Shown one piece after another: positions 27,107-36,415 of a stretch of 64,000 nucleotides of DNA. Location: the NCBI RefSeq assembly GCF_001581925.1, contig NZ_LQZA01000001.1:620001-684000 (forward strand), written 5' to 3'. The notes below the pieces were generated by a model. That model saw only the letters and a program-made list of their open reading frames with translations, searched no databases and had not been told where the DNA came from. Source of the stretch: Ferrovum sp. PN-J185. Its GTDB lineage: Bacteria > Pseudomonadota > Gammaproteobacteria > Burkholderiales > Ferrovaceae. Position numbers and translations under genes: made by a program. Within the stretch, counting starts at the first letter, position 1. Every line of letters starts with the position of its first letter.

Positions 27107-27146
27107 AGTTCAACGCATCAGTTAACTAGCTCTGATGCGTTGAACT
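27107..27146. terminator. Convergent 15-bp hairpin between hydrolase and tlpA-like gene
   Basis: Perfect 15-bp inverted repeat (27107-27121 with 27132-27146) around a 10-nt loop. The right arm encodes the last residues of the TlpA-like protein, and the loop holds its stop. There are no strong U runs on either side, but the stem is long and placed exactly between convergent genes, so it likely works as a two-way terminator or 3'-end stabiliser. Confidence 0.6.
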
Positions 27147-27680
27147 GAATACTTGAAGAAGCTCTTCTTCTTTCACTTTTCCTAACTTTTTGTATAAGAT
27201 GCCACCAGTAGGGGAGATAACAATAGTGTAAGGAATACCCTGTTGTTCATTTCCTAGGGCGCGTGTTAGTTCCAGAGTGTTGTCATTGCCAACTAAAATA
27301 GGATATTGAGTGGGGCTATTTTTTATCCAGATTTGTAATTCTTTCATGTCATCAACCCCAATACCTACAAACTGAATCTGTTGTGAGTTAACTTGTTGGG
27401 AGAGTTTGCTTAGTAATGGCATCTCTTCTTTGCAAGGCTCGCACCAGGTTGCCCAAAAGTTGACCACTAAAGTTTTACCTGCCCATTGTTTTAAGGATTG
27501 AGGATGGTTTTTCAAATCATTCAAGGTTAGTTGTAAAAAACGATCGCCAGAGGTGTTTTGGCTCTGTTCACTATGTCGTTGCGGGCCCCAGTAACTTAAA
27601 CTGCGATAGATAGATATCCCTTCAACAATAACCCCAATCATAATGGCAATAACAATAATTTTGATGACAGAAATTTTCAT
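27126..27680 (-). CDS. TlpA/ResA-family thiol-disulfide oxidoreductase, membrane anchored
   Basis: 184 residues. A single N-terminal membrane segment (about 5-25, VIKIIVIAIMIGVIVEGISI) is followed by a periplasmic thioredoxin fold with active site C80-x2-C83 (WATWCEPCKEEMP) and the cis-proline loop GIPYTIVISPTGG. Proteins of this type reduce disulfides, for example in cytochrome c assembly, but the target here is unknown. It is divergent from the E2 gene with 143 bp between. Confidence 0.9.
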   Translation of the reverse strand: MKISVIKIIVIAIMIGVIVEGISIYRSLSYWGPQRHSEQSQNTSGDRFLQLTLNDLKNHPQSLKQWAGKTLVVNFWATWCEPCKEEMPLLSKLSQQVNSQQIQFVGIGVDDMKELQIWIKNSPTQYPILVGNDNTLELTRALGNEQQGIPYTIVISPTGGILYKKLGKVKEEELLQVFSSTHQS

Positions 27681-27823
27681 TGATTTTCCTTATTTGACAG
27701 CCTAGTAGAACTCTAACATGTTAAACTAATTGGGTTATAACGTGTTTCTTGGATAGATCCCTGGAGATACGAATAAGTTCATATAAATAGACGAGCCACT
27801 AGCTCTTGAGGAGGAAATTGCCC

Positions 27824-29521
27824 ATGACCGTCGAGGTTAAAGTTCCAGATATTGGAGATTTTAAGAATATTCCTGTCATCGAATTAATGGTCAAAGTTGG
27901 AGACCAAGTCAGTAAAGATGATCCCCTTGTCACCCTAGAGTCAGATAAAGCCACCATGGAAGTACCCGCCACTTCAAGTGGAACAGTAACGGCTGTCCAT
28001 GTAAAGTTGGGGGACCGTGTTTCAGAAGGAAGTCTGATACTGACATTGGAGGAATCCTCAGTTGTTGCGGCGGCACAAACATCCTCTGTGTCCGCAGCTG
28101 TTGTAAAACAAGAAGAAGTAAAACAACAAGACAAAGCATCTCAAGTAACTTCTCCTCAAGCACACAGCGTTAAAGAACAATCATCCAATACGGTTGCAGC
28201 TACAGAAGAAATTACCATTACCGTTCCTGATATTGGTAATTTTGACAATATCCCTATTATTGAGCTCATGGTTAAACCAGGTGACCAAGTATCCGCTAAC
28301 GACCCCTTGATCACTCTAGAATCAGATAAAGCCACCATGGAAGTACCCGCTCCTCAGGGTGGTGTGATTAAATCGGTATTGGTGAAGCTTGGCGATAAAG
28401 TTTCACAAGGCCATGCAATCGCTACATTAATGGTGTCTCAGCCAGTTGCTCAATCAGAATTAGAGCAAGATATCAATAGTCAACAATCACTGAGCTCATC
28501 CCAGCAAACACCAGTTGAACACAGACCAGCAACCAGCTCACAACCTATTCCTGTGGGTTCTGGTGAGAAAACTACTGTAGACAACGCAGTTGATCAATTG
28601 GCTTTCACAAAAGCCCATGCCAGTCCTAGTGTGCGTCAATTTGCTCGAGAGCTAGGTGTTGATTTAAGTAAAGTAAAAGGCAGTGGACCGAAGGGAAGAA
28701 TCTTAAAAGAGGATGTGCAGGGGTTTGTTAAAACTGCTTTAACCTCAATAGTGCAGGGAAGTAGTACTGGGGTATCAGCTGGGTTGGGGTTAGGGTTGCT
28801 GCCTTGGCCACAAGTGGATTTTGCAAAATTTGGCGCAATAGAAGTACAGCCTTTAAGTCGTATTAAAAAGATTTCTGGAGCCAATCTTCACCGTAATTGG
28901 GTCATGATTCCTCATGTTACTAATAATGATGATGCTGACATTACTGAACTTGAAGCATTTCGAGTACAACTTAATTCTGAAAAACAGCCTGCAGGGATAA
29001 AAGTGACCATGCTCGCTTTCTTGATTAAAGCGGTATGTAATGCCTTGCGTAAATTTCCACAATTCAATTCTTCATTAGATGGCGACAATTTAGTATTAAA
29101 ACATTACTATCACATTGGTTTTGCTGCAGATACGCCCAATGGCTTAGTAGTACCTGTGATAAAAGATGCCGATAAAAAAGGTGTGTTGCAAATTGCTGAT
29201 GAGGCCGCACAATTGGCTAAAAAAGCACGTGAAGGCAAGCTATCCCCCACAGATATGCAAGGAGGTACATTCTCCATTTCTAGTTTAGGAGGAATTGGCG
29301 GAACCTACTTTACGCCAATCATTAATGCTCCAGAAGTGGCTATATTAGGGGTGTGTCGTTCAGCAATGAAACCTGTTTGGAAAGACAATCAGTTCCAACC
29401 TAGGTTAATCCTACCCTTATCGCTATCCTATGATCATCGTGTCATTGATGGCGCCTTGGCTGCGCGCTTTAATTCATATTTGGTGGAATTGCTCGCAGAT
29501 TTAAGAAGAGCAACCCTCTAG
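27824..29521 (+). CDS. aceF: Dihydrolipoamide acetyltransferase (E2 of pyruvate dehydrogenase), two lipoyl domains
   Basis: 565 residues from ATG 27824 (MTVEVKVPDIGDF), with a strong GAGGAGG site; the upstream GTG/ATG-like extension is not conserved. It has two lipoyl domains with lipoyl-lysines Lys42 and Lys169 (ESDKATMEV in both), Gln/Ser-rich linkers, a peripheral-subunit-binding domain (ASPSVRQFARELGVDLSKVK) and the catalytic acyltransferase domain with His538 in SYDHRVIDG. It transfers acetyl groups to CoA. The E1 gene aceE, normally just upstream, is not here; lpdA follows after 11 nt. TTGACA at 27694-27699 may be its -35 box, with no convincing -10. Confidence 0.94.
   Translation: MTVEVKVPDIGDFKNIPVIELMVKVGDQVSKDDPLVTLESDKATMEVPATSSGTVTAVHVKLGDRVSEGSLILTLEESSVVAAAQTSSVSAAVVKQEEVKQQDKASQVTSPQAHSVKEQSSNTVAATEEITITVPDIGNFDNIPIIELMVKPGDQVSANDPLITLESDKATMEVPAPQGGVIKSVLVKLGDKVSQGHAIATLMVSQPVAQSELEQDINSQQSLSSSQQTPVEHRPATSSQPIPVGSGEKTTVDNAVDQLAFTKAHASPSVRQFARELGVDLSKVKGSGPKGRILKEDVQGFVKTALTSIVQGSSTGVSAGLGLGLLPWPQVDFAKFGAIEVQPLSRIKKISGANLHRNWVMIPHVTNNDDADITELEAFRVQLNSEKQPAGIKVTMLAFLIKAVCNALRKFPQFNSSLDGDNLVLKHYYHIGFAADTPNGLVVPVIKDADKKGVLQIADEAAQLAKKAREGKLSPTDMQGGTFSISSLGGIGGTYFTPIINAPEVAILGVCRSAMKPVWKDNQFQPRLILPLSLSYDHRVIDGALAARFNSYLVELLADLRRATL
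27941..28350 (+). repeat. 29-bp exact direct repeat in the lipoyl domains of aceF
   Basis: The stretch around each lipoyl-lysine is identical over 29 bp (27941-27969 and 28322-28350), exactly 381 bp (127 codons) apart. Recombination between copies would delete one lipoyl domain in frame. It reflects domain duplication plus constraint or gene conversion. Confidence 0.85.
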
Positions 29522-29532
29522 GAGACGTCAAT

Positions 29533-30954
29533 ATGGCAGAAATGGCAACATTAGAATGTGAAGTAGTGGTATTAGGTGCAGGGCCTGGAGGGTATTCTGC
29601 AGCTTTTAGAAGTGCTGATCTTGGGCAAAAAACTATTTTAGTGGAACGTTATGCTACTTTGGGAGGCGTATGCTTGAACGTGGGGTGTATACCATCTAAG
29701 GCATTATTACATGTGGCGTCCGTGACAGAGGAAGCCATGGCTCTCAGTAAACATGGAGTACGTTTTGGTACGCCAGAGATTGATTTGGATGGTCTGCGTC
29801 AATGGAAGTCCTCTGTTGTGAATAAGCTTACAGGTGGGCTTGCTATGATGGCTAAAGCCCGTAAGGTCCAAGTGCTCCAAGGGGTAGGTAAGTTTGTTGA
29901 TGCACAGCATTTGTCTGTCACCGCCAATGATGGCTCTGTACAATTAGTACGCTTTAATAAAGCAATTATTGCGGCAGGCTCGCAAGCAGTGAAGTTACCA
30001 TTTGCTCCTGATGATCCGCGCATTATTGACTCCACAGGTGCACTAGCGTTGACCCATATTCCTAAAAAAATGTTGGTGGTAGGAGGTGGCATTATCGGTC
30101 TTGAAATGGCAACAGTTTATTCTGTATTAGGTACTCGTCTTGATGTTGTTGAGATGCAGTCTGGACTGATGATGGGAGCTGATAGAGATTTGGTTAAGGT
30201 GTGGGAAAAGAAAAACCTTAAGCGCTTTGAGCGAGTCATGTTAAATACCAAGACCACTAAAATGACAGCGAACAGTGATGGTATTGTTGTGAATTTTGAA
30301 GGACCTGAAGGAACTCCTACTGAAGAGACCTATGATGTGGTGCTAGTGGCTGTAGGGCGTAGGCCTAATGGAAAACTAATTGGTGCAGAACAAGCGGGTG
30401 TGATGGTTGATGAACGTGGTTTTATTCCGGTTGATCGTCAAAATAGAACTAACGTACCGCATATATTTGCAATTGGTGATATTGTGGGGCAACCTATGCT
30501 TGCCCATAAGGCGGTTCATGAGGGACATGTGGCAGCCGAAGCGGCTGAGGGTCGTCGCAGTTATTTTGATGCGCGGCAAATCCCGTCTGTGGCCTACACC
30601 GATCCTGAGGTTGCTTGGGCAGGTCTTACTGAGGAGCAAGCCAAAGAGCAGGGTGTCGCGGTTGAAAAAGCTGTTTTTCCTTGGGCCGCCTCGGGACGAG
30701 CTATTGCCAATGGACGCGATGAAGGATTTACTAAATTGCTGTTTGACGCTAAAACCCATCAGTTATTAGGTGGTGCTATTGTGGGTACTCATGCCGGTGA
30801 TTTAATTGGTGAGATTTGTCTTGCCATTGAGATGGGGTGTGATCCTGCTGATATTGGTAAAACCATACATCCTCATCCTACTTTAGGTGAATCAATTGGT
30901 ATGGCAGCTGAATGGTTAGAGGGAGTATGTACCGATTTGCCTCCTAAAAAATAA
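29533..30954 (+). CDS. lpdA: Dihydrolipoyl dehydrogenase (E3)
   Basis: 473 residues. FAD-binding VVVLGAGPGGYSAAFRSADL, redox disulfide C47-x4-C52 (GGVCLNVGCIPSK), NAD-binding VVGGGIIGLEMATVY, the FAD motif HIFAIGDIVGQPMLAHKA, and the C-terminal His-Glu pair HPHPTLGES are all present. It reoxidises dihydrolipoyl groups of E2 using NAD. It is 11 nt after aceF with a GGAG site and is co-transcribed with it; surE begins 18 nt later, so the surE group may also be read through. Confidence 0.97.
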   Translation: MAEMATLECEVVVLGAGPGGYSAAFRSADLGQKTILVERYATLGGVCLNVGCIPSKALLHVASVTEEAMALSKHGVRFGTPEIDLDGLRQWKSSVVNKLTGGLAMMAKARKVQVLQGVGKFVDAQHLSVTANDGSVQLVRFNKAIIAAGSQAVKLPFAPDDPRIIDSTGALALTHIPKKMLVVGGGIIGLEMATVYSVLGTRLDVVEMQSGLMMGADRDLVKVWEKKNLKRFERVMLNTKTTKMTANSDGIVVNFEGPEGTPTEETYDVVLVAVGRRPNGKLIGAEQAGVMVDERGFIPVDRQNRTNVPHIFAIGDIVGQPMLAHKAVHEGHVAAEAAEGRRSYFDARQIPSVAYTDPEVAWAGLTEEQAKEQGVAVEKAVFPWAASGRAIANGRDEGFTKLLFDAKTHQLLGGAIVGTHAGDLIGEICLAIEMGCDPADIGKTIHPHPTLGESIGMAAEWLEGVCTDLPPKK

Positions 30955-30972
30955 AGGTTACTGGAATAGGTT

Positions 30973-31719
30973 ATGCGTATTTTAATGAGTAATGACGATG
31001 GTTATTTTTCTCAAGGAATCAATGTGTTATTTGATGAACTTAAGAAAATAGCTGAGGTTGTGGTGGTGGCGCCAGATACTGAAAAAAGTGGTGCCAGTAA
31101 CTCATTAACGCTTGATCGACCATTAATTGTAAAACAGGCGCCCAATGGTTTTTATCATGTTAATGGTACGCCTACGGATTGTGTCCATATGGCTGTTACG
31201 GGTCTGTTAGAACAGGTCCCTGATATAATTGTCTCGGGTATCAACCATGGTGCCAATATGGGAGATGATACGGTTTACTCAGGGACCGTGGCTGCGGCAA
31301 CCGAAGGATTTCTTTTAGGTATTCCTGCTATTGCAGTGTCCCTAGTAAGTGAATCAGGTGGTGGAAATTATCTTACAGCAGCACAGGTTGTTACTCAATT
31401 GGTTAAACAAATACAAACACAAGGTTTAACTGAGCCCACTTTATTAAATGTAAATGTACCTGATTGCCCTTTTGAAGAGTTGAAAGGGTTTAAAGTCACG
31501 CGTCTTGGTAAACGACACAAAGCAGAACCTGTGATCAAAGCAACAAATCCTCGAGGTCAAACTGTTTATTGGGTTGGTGCTGCAGGACCTGCCGCTGATT
31601 GTGGTGACGGGACTGATTTTGATGCAATTAAACAGGGATTTGTATCGATTACTCCATTACAAATGGATTTAACGCATTATCAGCAGTTAGATAAAGTACG
31701 TAGCTGGTTGAGTTTATGA
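30973..31719 (+). CDS. surE: 5'/3'-nucleotidase SurE
   Basis: 248 residues. The metal-binding [15 protein letters not shown] at the N-terminus (Asp8, Asp9), the [15 protein letters not shown] serine motif, and [19 protein letters not shown] are diagnostic. It dephosphorylates nucleoside monophosphates and related substrates. It is the first gene of the surE-pcm-nlpD stress cluster; its stop overlaps the pcm start by 4 bp. Confidence 0.96.
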   Translation: MRILMSNDDGYFSQGINVLFDELKKIAEVVVVAPDTEKSGASNSLTLDRPLIVKQAPNGFYHVNGTPTDCVHMAVTGLLEQVPDIIVSGINHGANMGDDTVYSGTVAAATEGFLLGIPAIAVSLVSESGGGNYLTAAQVVTQLVKQIQTQGLTEPTLLNVNVPDCPFEELKGFKVTRLGKRHKAEPVIKATNPRGQTVYWVGAAGPAADCGDGTDFDAIKQGFVSITPLQMDLTHYQQLDKVRSWLSL

Positions 31720-32381
31720 TTGGTCGACTAGAAACTGGCAAAGGGATGACCTCAGAGCGTACTCGACAGCGTATGGTGGAACGGTTACGTCAAGCAGGTA
31801 TTCAAGATGAGGCTGTTTTAAAAGCCATGGCAGCGATCCCACGTCATAGTTTTGTGGATGAGGCGATTGCGTCGCGCGCTTATGAGGATACAGCGCTACC
31901 GATAGGTCACGGCCAAACTATTTCAGCACCCTATATTGTGGCGCGTATGATTGAGTTGTTGAGACTTGCTAAAAAAACACCAGAAAAAGTATTAGAAGTA
32001 GGTACAGGCTGTGGTTATCAGGCTGCAGTACTGTCCAAACTCTTCAAAGAAGTTTACTCAGTTGAGCGTATCGGTCAGTTACTTGAAAAAACCCGCTCAA
32101 GGGTTTGGACTATGCGTATTCATAATCTGCGCTTGATGCATACTGATGGTAGTTATGGATTAGTAGATGCGGCACCCTTTGATGGTATCATTGTGGCTGC
32201 AGCTCCAGAGAGTATTCCCGATGCCTTACTTGAGCAATTGAGTATTGGTGGGCGATTGGTCATACCCGTGGGTGGCAAGAAACAACAATTAATTGTAGTT
32301 GATCGAGATGAGCAAGGATTTACTCAGCAGATTATTGAAGCAGTTAAATTTGTACCTTTGAGGGAAGGTAGCGTGCAATGA
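31716..32381 (+). CDS. pcm: Protein-L-isoaspartate O-methyltransferase
   Basis: 221 residues. The Pcm family segments [25 protein letters not shown] (active-site Ser) and SAM motif [17 protein letters not shown] are present, with [14 protein letters not shown] as motif II. It methylates isoaspartyl residues in aged proteins to start repair. It overlaps both surE and the nlpD-like gene by 4 bp, indicating translational coupling through the trio. Confidence 0.96.
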   Translation: MIGRLETGKGMTSERTRQRMVERLRQAGIQDEAVLKAMAAIPRHSFVDEAIASRAYEDTALPIGHGQTISAPYIVARMIELLRLAKKTPEKVLEVGTGCGYQAAVLSKLFKEVYSVERIGQLLEKTRSRVWTMRIHNLRLMHTDGSYGLVDAAPFDGIIVAAAPESIPDALLEQLSIGGRLVIPVGGKKQQLIVVDRDEQGFTQQIIEAVKFVPLREGSVQ

Positions 32382-32962
32382 AAGGACTACTAATCGTTTT
32401 ATGTGCTGGTCTCTTATTGAGCGGATGCTCATCTACCTTAAATCCTGCTCCGGTAAGTGATGAGAGTATTTCAGGTAAATCACAGAGTACCAATGAGTCT
32501 TCTGCTACTCATAAAAACAATCATAAGAAAAAATCTCAAGCTGATACCTCTACTCAATCAATGAATAAACCTCTGCCGTCAGAGATCACGCAAATTAACT
32601 GGCAATGGCCGATATCACAATATAAAAGCGCACTCTATCACAGTGATCGCAAGGGGCTTGATATAGAGGTAACAGAACATAAAATTGTCCACGCTTCCGC
32701 GAGTGGTGTTGTCAGTTACGTAGGGGATTCGTTAAAAAGTTATGGTCATATGGTGGTGATTAAGCATTCACCAGACATTTTGAGTGTCTATGCCGACAAC
32801 CAAAAAATACTGGTTAAAGAAGGTGATAAAATAAAAGTAGGTCAAGCCATCGCTGAGCTCTCTCCTGAGGCGGGCCATACCAGTGCAATACTTCATTTTG
32901 AGATTCGTTATCGTGGTAAACCAATCAATCCACAACGCGTATTAAAAAACAATCTAAAGTGA
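32378..32962 (+). CDS. nlpD: Short NlpD-like M23 lipoprotein (probably amidase activator)
   Basis: 194 residues. A lipoprotein signal peptide ends in LLSGC (Cys17), followed by a Ser/Lys-rich linker and a C-terminal LytM/M23 domain (about residues 75-190). The LysM domain found in typical NlpD is absent, making the protein shorter than usual. Catalytic positions are lost: the first metal site is RKGLDIE and the HxH motif reads ILHFEIR, both like E. coli NlpD, which activates the amidase AmiC rather than cutting itself. It should act at the outer membrane/septum. The gene ends 19 nt from the convergent acetyltransferase gene, and rpoS, its usual downstream neighbour, is missing. Confidence 0.87.
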   Translation: MKGLLIVLCAGLLLSGCSSTLNPAPVSDESISGKSQSTNESSATHKNNHKKKSQADTSTQSMNKPLPSEITQINWQWPISQYKSALYHSDRKGLDIEVTEHKIVHASASGVVSYVGDSLKSYGHMVVIKHSPDILSVYADNQKILVKEGDKIKVGQAIAELSPEAGHTSAILHFEIRYRGKPINPQRVLKNNLK

Positions 32963-32981
32963 TGTAAAGAGTGGTGTGCAG

Positions 32982-35453
32982 TTAACTCTTAGCTTCATAG
33001 CTTCTTAAGTCTAATGTTACCACTCTGAGACTAGGTTCATCAGGAGCGATAGTGCTGGTAAAGCCTAGTGTATGCATAAGATGTAGCATCCCTGTATTGT
33101 TACCCAATACTTCTCCTGTCATGAAATAGAGACCTCTTGATTGAGCACATAAAATGAGCTCATTCATAAGAGTGGTTCCTAGACCTTGTCCTTGATATTG
33201 ATCGGCAATAACCAAAGCAAACTCACAGGATTCACCATCAGGATTCGTGGTATACCGGGCAACCCCTAATTGTTTTTCTTGGTTATCGATTGTGGTTGTT
33301 GCAATTAACGCCATTTCTGTTGCGTAATCTAACTGGGTAAAACGTACTAACAGTGAACGAGGCAACTCTTTGAGGGCGTCTAAAAAACGAAAATACCGAC
33401 TATCTTCTGATAAGTTTTTGACAAACTCCTGCTCCATTTCCGCGTCCTCTGGTCTGATAGGACGTATATGAATGGGTAAATTGCTTTTTAATGTCAGTGA
33501 TTTAACCAAATCAAGAGGGTATGGATGTATGGCTAAATGACGATAATCAAAAGAGGTGACAGGTTCCTTATTAAGAGTTATGTGAGCATAAAGAATCTCT
33601 ACATAATCATCATCCTTAAGCCATAAATTTAATTCAATGGTTTCTATGGCTGCCAACTCACAACACATCTCAGATAATCGTAAAATAAGATAAATCAATG
33701 CTTGGTGTTGGCTGATGGCTTTCTCGGAGGAAGGGTGGTTGAGATGACTCAATACGCTGCGCTCTATCAACTCAACTGCTAAAAATTGGTTTAAAGGGGG
33801 AAGAGCATAAGTTTTAGAATGTGGTAGGTGGGCAGCCATACCCCCAGGAGTAATATATAAACTTGGACCAAGTGTGCTATCACGCACTACCCCAAGGTCA
33901 ATCATTATTCGAGATTGCTTGCTGGTATTTGGCGGCATTGGCATATTGGCGCGATAGGTTAGATCAAATGCAGCCAGTAGTTTCTCGGTGCTAAGTGGTG
34001 TAAGTGTGAGTGAACCTTGTTCAACTTGCTCATGAATGATATGTCGGGCCCGATCAAGATCGGGTAGCGCATCAATTACCCTGGAGCTTGTTGTTTGAAA
34101 CAACATGCGCTGATTGTGTAAGTATTGATTAATATAACGGATTGCATCCACTGCCGATTCAGGTGTTCTAAAGTTTGGCACACGATGAGCGCTAAACAGA
34201 CGACGGGCAGGGACAACACTCTGGTCTCCCATCCAACAAGCCATAATAGGTTTGTTGGATTGTTTAGCTAACTCAGCGATTTCATAGGCAGTTAAGTCAC
34301 TTTCTGATCCATGTTGTGGACATAAGATGACAAGGAGACTATCTACCTCAGGGGCATTAAGTAATAATTGAGCCACCCGTTTATAATTTTGAGCCTTAGC
34401 AGTGGCGCCAAGATCTATCGGATTACCACTTTTGTTTTTTATTAATCCATTGAGCGCATTGAGGGTTGTTTCAGATAACTGTGCCATGGGAATATAATTG
34501 TCCAGGGCGCGGTCTGTGGCTAAGGCGGCTGGCCCCTCACCATTTGAGATGATAGCAAGATGTGGCCCGCTTTTACGATAGCGTAACGAGCAGGCTCTTG
34601 CAGCTGCAAATAGTTGTGTCATGGTTCTTACTCTCACCACGCCAACGCGCCGCAGCGCAGCGTTGAATATCCCATCAGTTTGCTCAAAATCAACATCAGA
34701 TAACTGATCTCCTGTTCTCAGTAGAGCATGTTTATCTGCTTTGAGAACAATCGTCGGTTTAACGCGTGCTGCCTCTCGTAGCGCGCTCATTAATTGACGA
34801 GCTTGAACCACTTCCTCGACAAAAATTAGAATACTTTGCGTGTGATGATCAGATACCAGGTAATCCACAATTTCGGCAAAGCCGATATCAATTGAGTCAT
34901 TTAATGACACCACAGCAGAAAAACCTAAGCCATTGCCACTCGCCCAATCCAATACACCACTTGTTAAGGCAGTGGATTGTGACACCATACCCAATGTCCC
35001 AGGTTTCATGAGAGAAGTACTCATCCCAATTAGCGGACGCATTACCCCAGCGCAATTTGGACCCATTACCCGTATTCCCTGAGCTTTTGTAATGGCGCGC
35101 CAAATAGTCTTGAGTTTTTCTGCTTGGGTTTGCTCAAGTTGCGTCACGTTAGTCATTAACACAACATGGTTGATATTTAGCTCGCCACATTGCTCAAGAT
35201 AACTTTGAACCTCGTCAACGGCGACATCGAGCATGAGAAGATCTGGGGTGATCGGTAATGAATTAAGATTGGGGTAGAAGCTGGCATTAATCTTAGAGGG
35301 TGATAGGGTATTAATAGCATAGAGTTCACCCTGATAGTGATTTAGTGTGAGATTGTCGTATACTGAACGAGACAATGCGTCAGAACTTGATAGTGGACCT
35401 ACAATGACAACAGATTGTGGTGCAAAAAAAGGTGTCAAATAATGTGGTCTCAT
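32982..35453 (-). CDS. Pat/YfiQ-like protein acetyltransferase with eroded acyl-CoA-synthetase part
   Basis: 823 residues from ATG 35453; the TTG before it is unlikely. In order: CoA-binding NDP-forming acyl-CoA synthetase-like domain (FFAPQSVVIVG, MGPNCAGVMRP), a succinyl-CoA-ligase-like domain (AIISNGEGPAALATD, GNPIDLGATA), a shortened ATP-grasp-like region, and a C-terminal GNAT domain (from about residue 660) with the acetyl-CoA loop YQGQGLGTTLM. Pat enzymes acetylate lysines, classically on acetyl-CoA synthetase. The usual ATP-grasp N-lobe, with the HKSD-x-GGV type motif, is missing between residues about 500 and 520. Homologues are near 890 residues. It is divergent from the HDAC-like gene with 35 bp between. 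Confidence 0.85.
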   Translation of the reverse strand: MRPHYLTPFFAPQSVVIVGPLSSSDALSRSVYDNLTLNHYQGELYAINTLSPSKINASFYPNLNSLPITPDLLMLDVAVDEVQSYLEQCGELNINHVVLMTNVTQLEQTQAEKLKTIWRAITKAQGIRVMGPNCAGVMRPLIGMSTSLMKPGTLGMVSQSTALTSGVLDWASGNGLGFSAVVSLNDSIDIGFAEIVDYLVSDHHTQSILIFVEEVVQARQLMSALREAARVKPTIVLKADKHALLRTGDQLSDVDFEQTDGIFNAALRRVGVVRVRTMTQLFAAARACSLRYRKSGPHLAIISNGEGPAALATDRALDNYIPMAQLSETTLNALNGLIKNKSGNPIDLGATAKAQNYKRVAQLLLNAPEVDSLLVILCPQHGSESDLTAYEIAELAKQSNKPIMACWMGDQSVVPARRLFSAHRVPNFRTPESAVDAIRYINQYLHNQRMLFQTTSSRVIDALPDLDRARHIIHEQVEQGSLTLTPLSTEKLLAAFDLTYRANMPMPPNTSKQSRIMIDLGVVRDSTLGPSLYITPGGMAAHLPHSKTYALPPLNQFLAVELIERSVLSHLNHPSSEKAISQHQALIYLILRLSEMCCELAAIETIELNLWLKDDDYVEILYAHITLNKEPVTSFDYRHLAIHPYPLDLVKSLTLKSNLPIHIRPIRPEDAEMEQEFVKNLSEDSRYFRFLDALKELPRSLLVRFTQLDYATEMALIATTTIDNQEKQLGVARYTTNPDGESCEFALVIADQYQGQGLGTTLMNELILCAQSRGLYFMTGEVLGNNTGMLHLMHTLGFTSTIAPDEPSLRVVTLDLRSYEAKS

Positions 35454-35488
35454 CAAGGCATCTCACTATTGGTTAGAGAATTATTATA

Positions 35489-36415
35489 ATGATAAATACG
35501 GCTTACATTACGCATTCATTTTGTGGTTTACACAATATGGGGGATTACCATCCCGAAAGTCCACATCGCTTAGCAGCCATTAATGACCGCTTAATTGCCT
35601 CAGGCTTGATCAATTATTTAATTCCACATGAAGCCACAGAAGCCAATATTGAACACTTAGAAAGGGTTCATAGTCAGGAATTTATTCAATCTATCATTGC
35701 TGCAGCACCTAAGCAAGGTTTGCATCATATTGACGATGATACGGTGATGAATTCGCATTCATTACAAGCCGCATTATGCGGTGCGGGTGCTGGGGTGATG
35801 GCGGTGGATCTTGTTATGAAACAGTTAGCTAACTCGGTATTTTGTGCCGTACGCCCACCAGGTCATCATGCCGAACATCATCGCGCAATGGGATTTTGTT
35901 TTTTTAATAACATAGCCGTTGCTGCGGCACACGCGCTGGAGCACTATCAACTAGAGCGTATAGCTATTATTGATTTTGATGTTCACCATGGCAATGGTAC
36001 AGAGGATATTTTTAGACATGATACTAGAGTTCTTTATTGCTCTACTTTTCAACATCCCTTTTATCCCTACAGTGGCAGCGACACCAAGAACGAACATATT
36101 TTTAATTATCCACTCCCAGCAGGCAGTGACGGCGCTTATATGCAATCAATTATGACGCAAAATGCACTACCGATTATTGACGAATTTGCTCCTCAACTTA
36201 TTTTAATTTCAGCCGGATTTGACGCTCATAAGCTTGATCCACTTGCTCATCTACGTTGGGTAGAGTCTGATTACGTGTGGTTAACCCAACAACTCCAAGC
36301 GCTCTCGTTTAAACACAGTGATGGGCGTATTGTATCAATGCTCGAAGGGGGATATGACCCTGATGCACTAGGGCGCAGTGTCAATGAACACATTCGAGCT
36401 TTACTTGAGGGCTAA
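35489..36415 (+). CDS. Histone-deacetylase superfamily protein (class II-like)
   Basis: 308 residues. The Zn-hydrolase site is complete: His126-His127 in RPPGHHAEHHRAMGFCFFNN, the Zn ligands Asp164 and His166 in DFDVHHGNGTEDIF and Asp245 in SAGFDAHKLDPL, and a C-terminal glycine-rich EGGYDPDAL with the catalytic Tyr. It should deacetylate acetyl-lysine or acetylpolyamines. It is divergent from the Pat-like acetyltransferase, which suggests, but does not show, a paired acetylation/deacetylation role. Its stop overlaps the end of the convergent Mth938-like gene. Confidence 0.9.
   Translation: MINTAYITHSFCGLHNMGDYHPESPHRLAAINDRLIASGLINYLIPHEATEANIEHLERVHSQEFIQSIIAAAPKQGLHHIDDDTVMNSHSLQAALCGAGAGVMAVDLVMKQLANSVFCAVRPPGHHAEHHRAMGFCFFNNIAVAAAHALEHYQLERIAIIDFDVHHGNGTEDIFRHDTRVLYCSTFQHPFYPYSGSDTKNEHIFNYPLPAGSDGAYMQSIMTQNALPIIDEFAPQLILISAGFDAHKLDPLAHLRWVESDYVWLTQQLQALSFKHSDGRIVSMLEGGYDPDALGRSVNEHIRALLEG

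Noticed and set aside
27799-28134. Ser/Thr-rich open frame of 111 codons opposite the first lipoyl domain
   Set aside because: It mirrors the codon bias of aceF on the other strand; no independent evidence.
30376-30759. 127-codon open frame opposite lpdA
   Set aside because: It lies wholly inside a strongly conserved gene, shows no family signature and has no ribosome site or promoter; it is a shadow frame.
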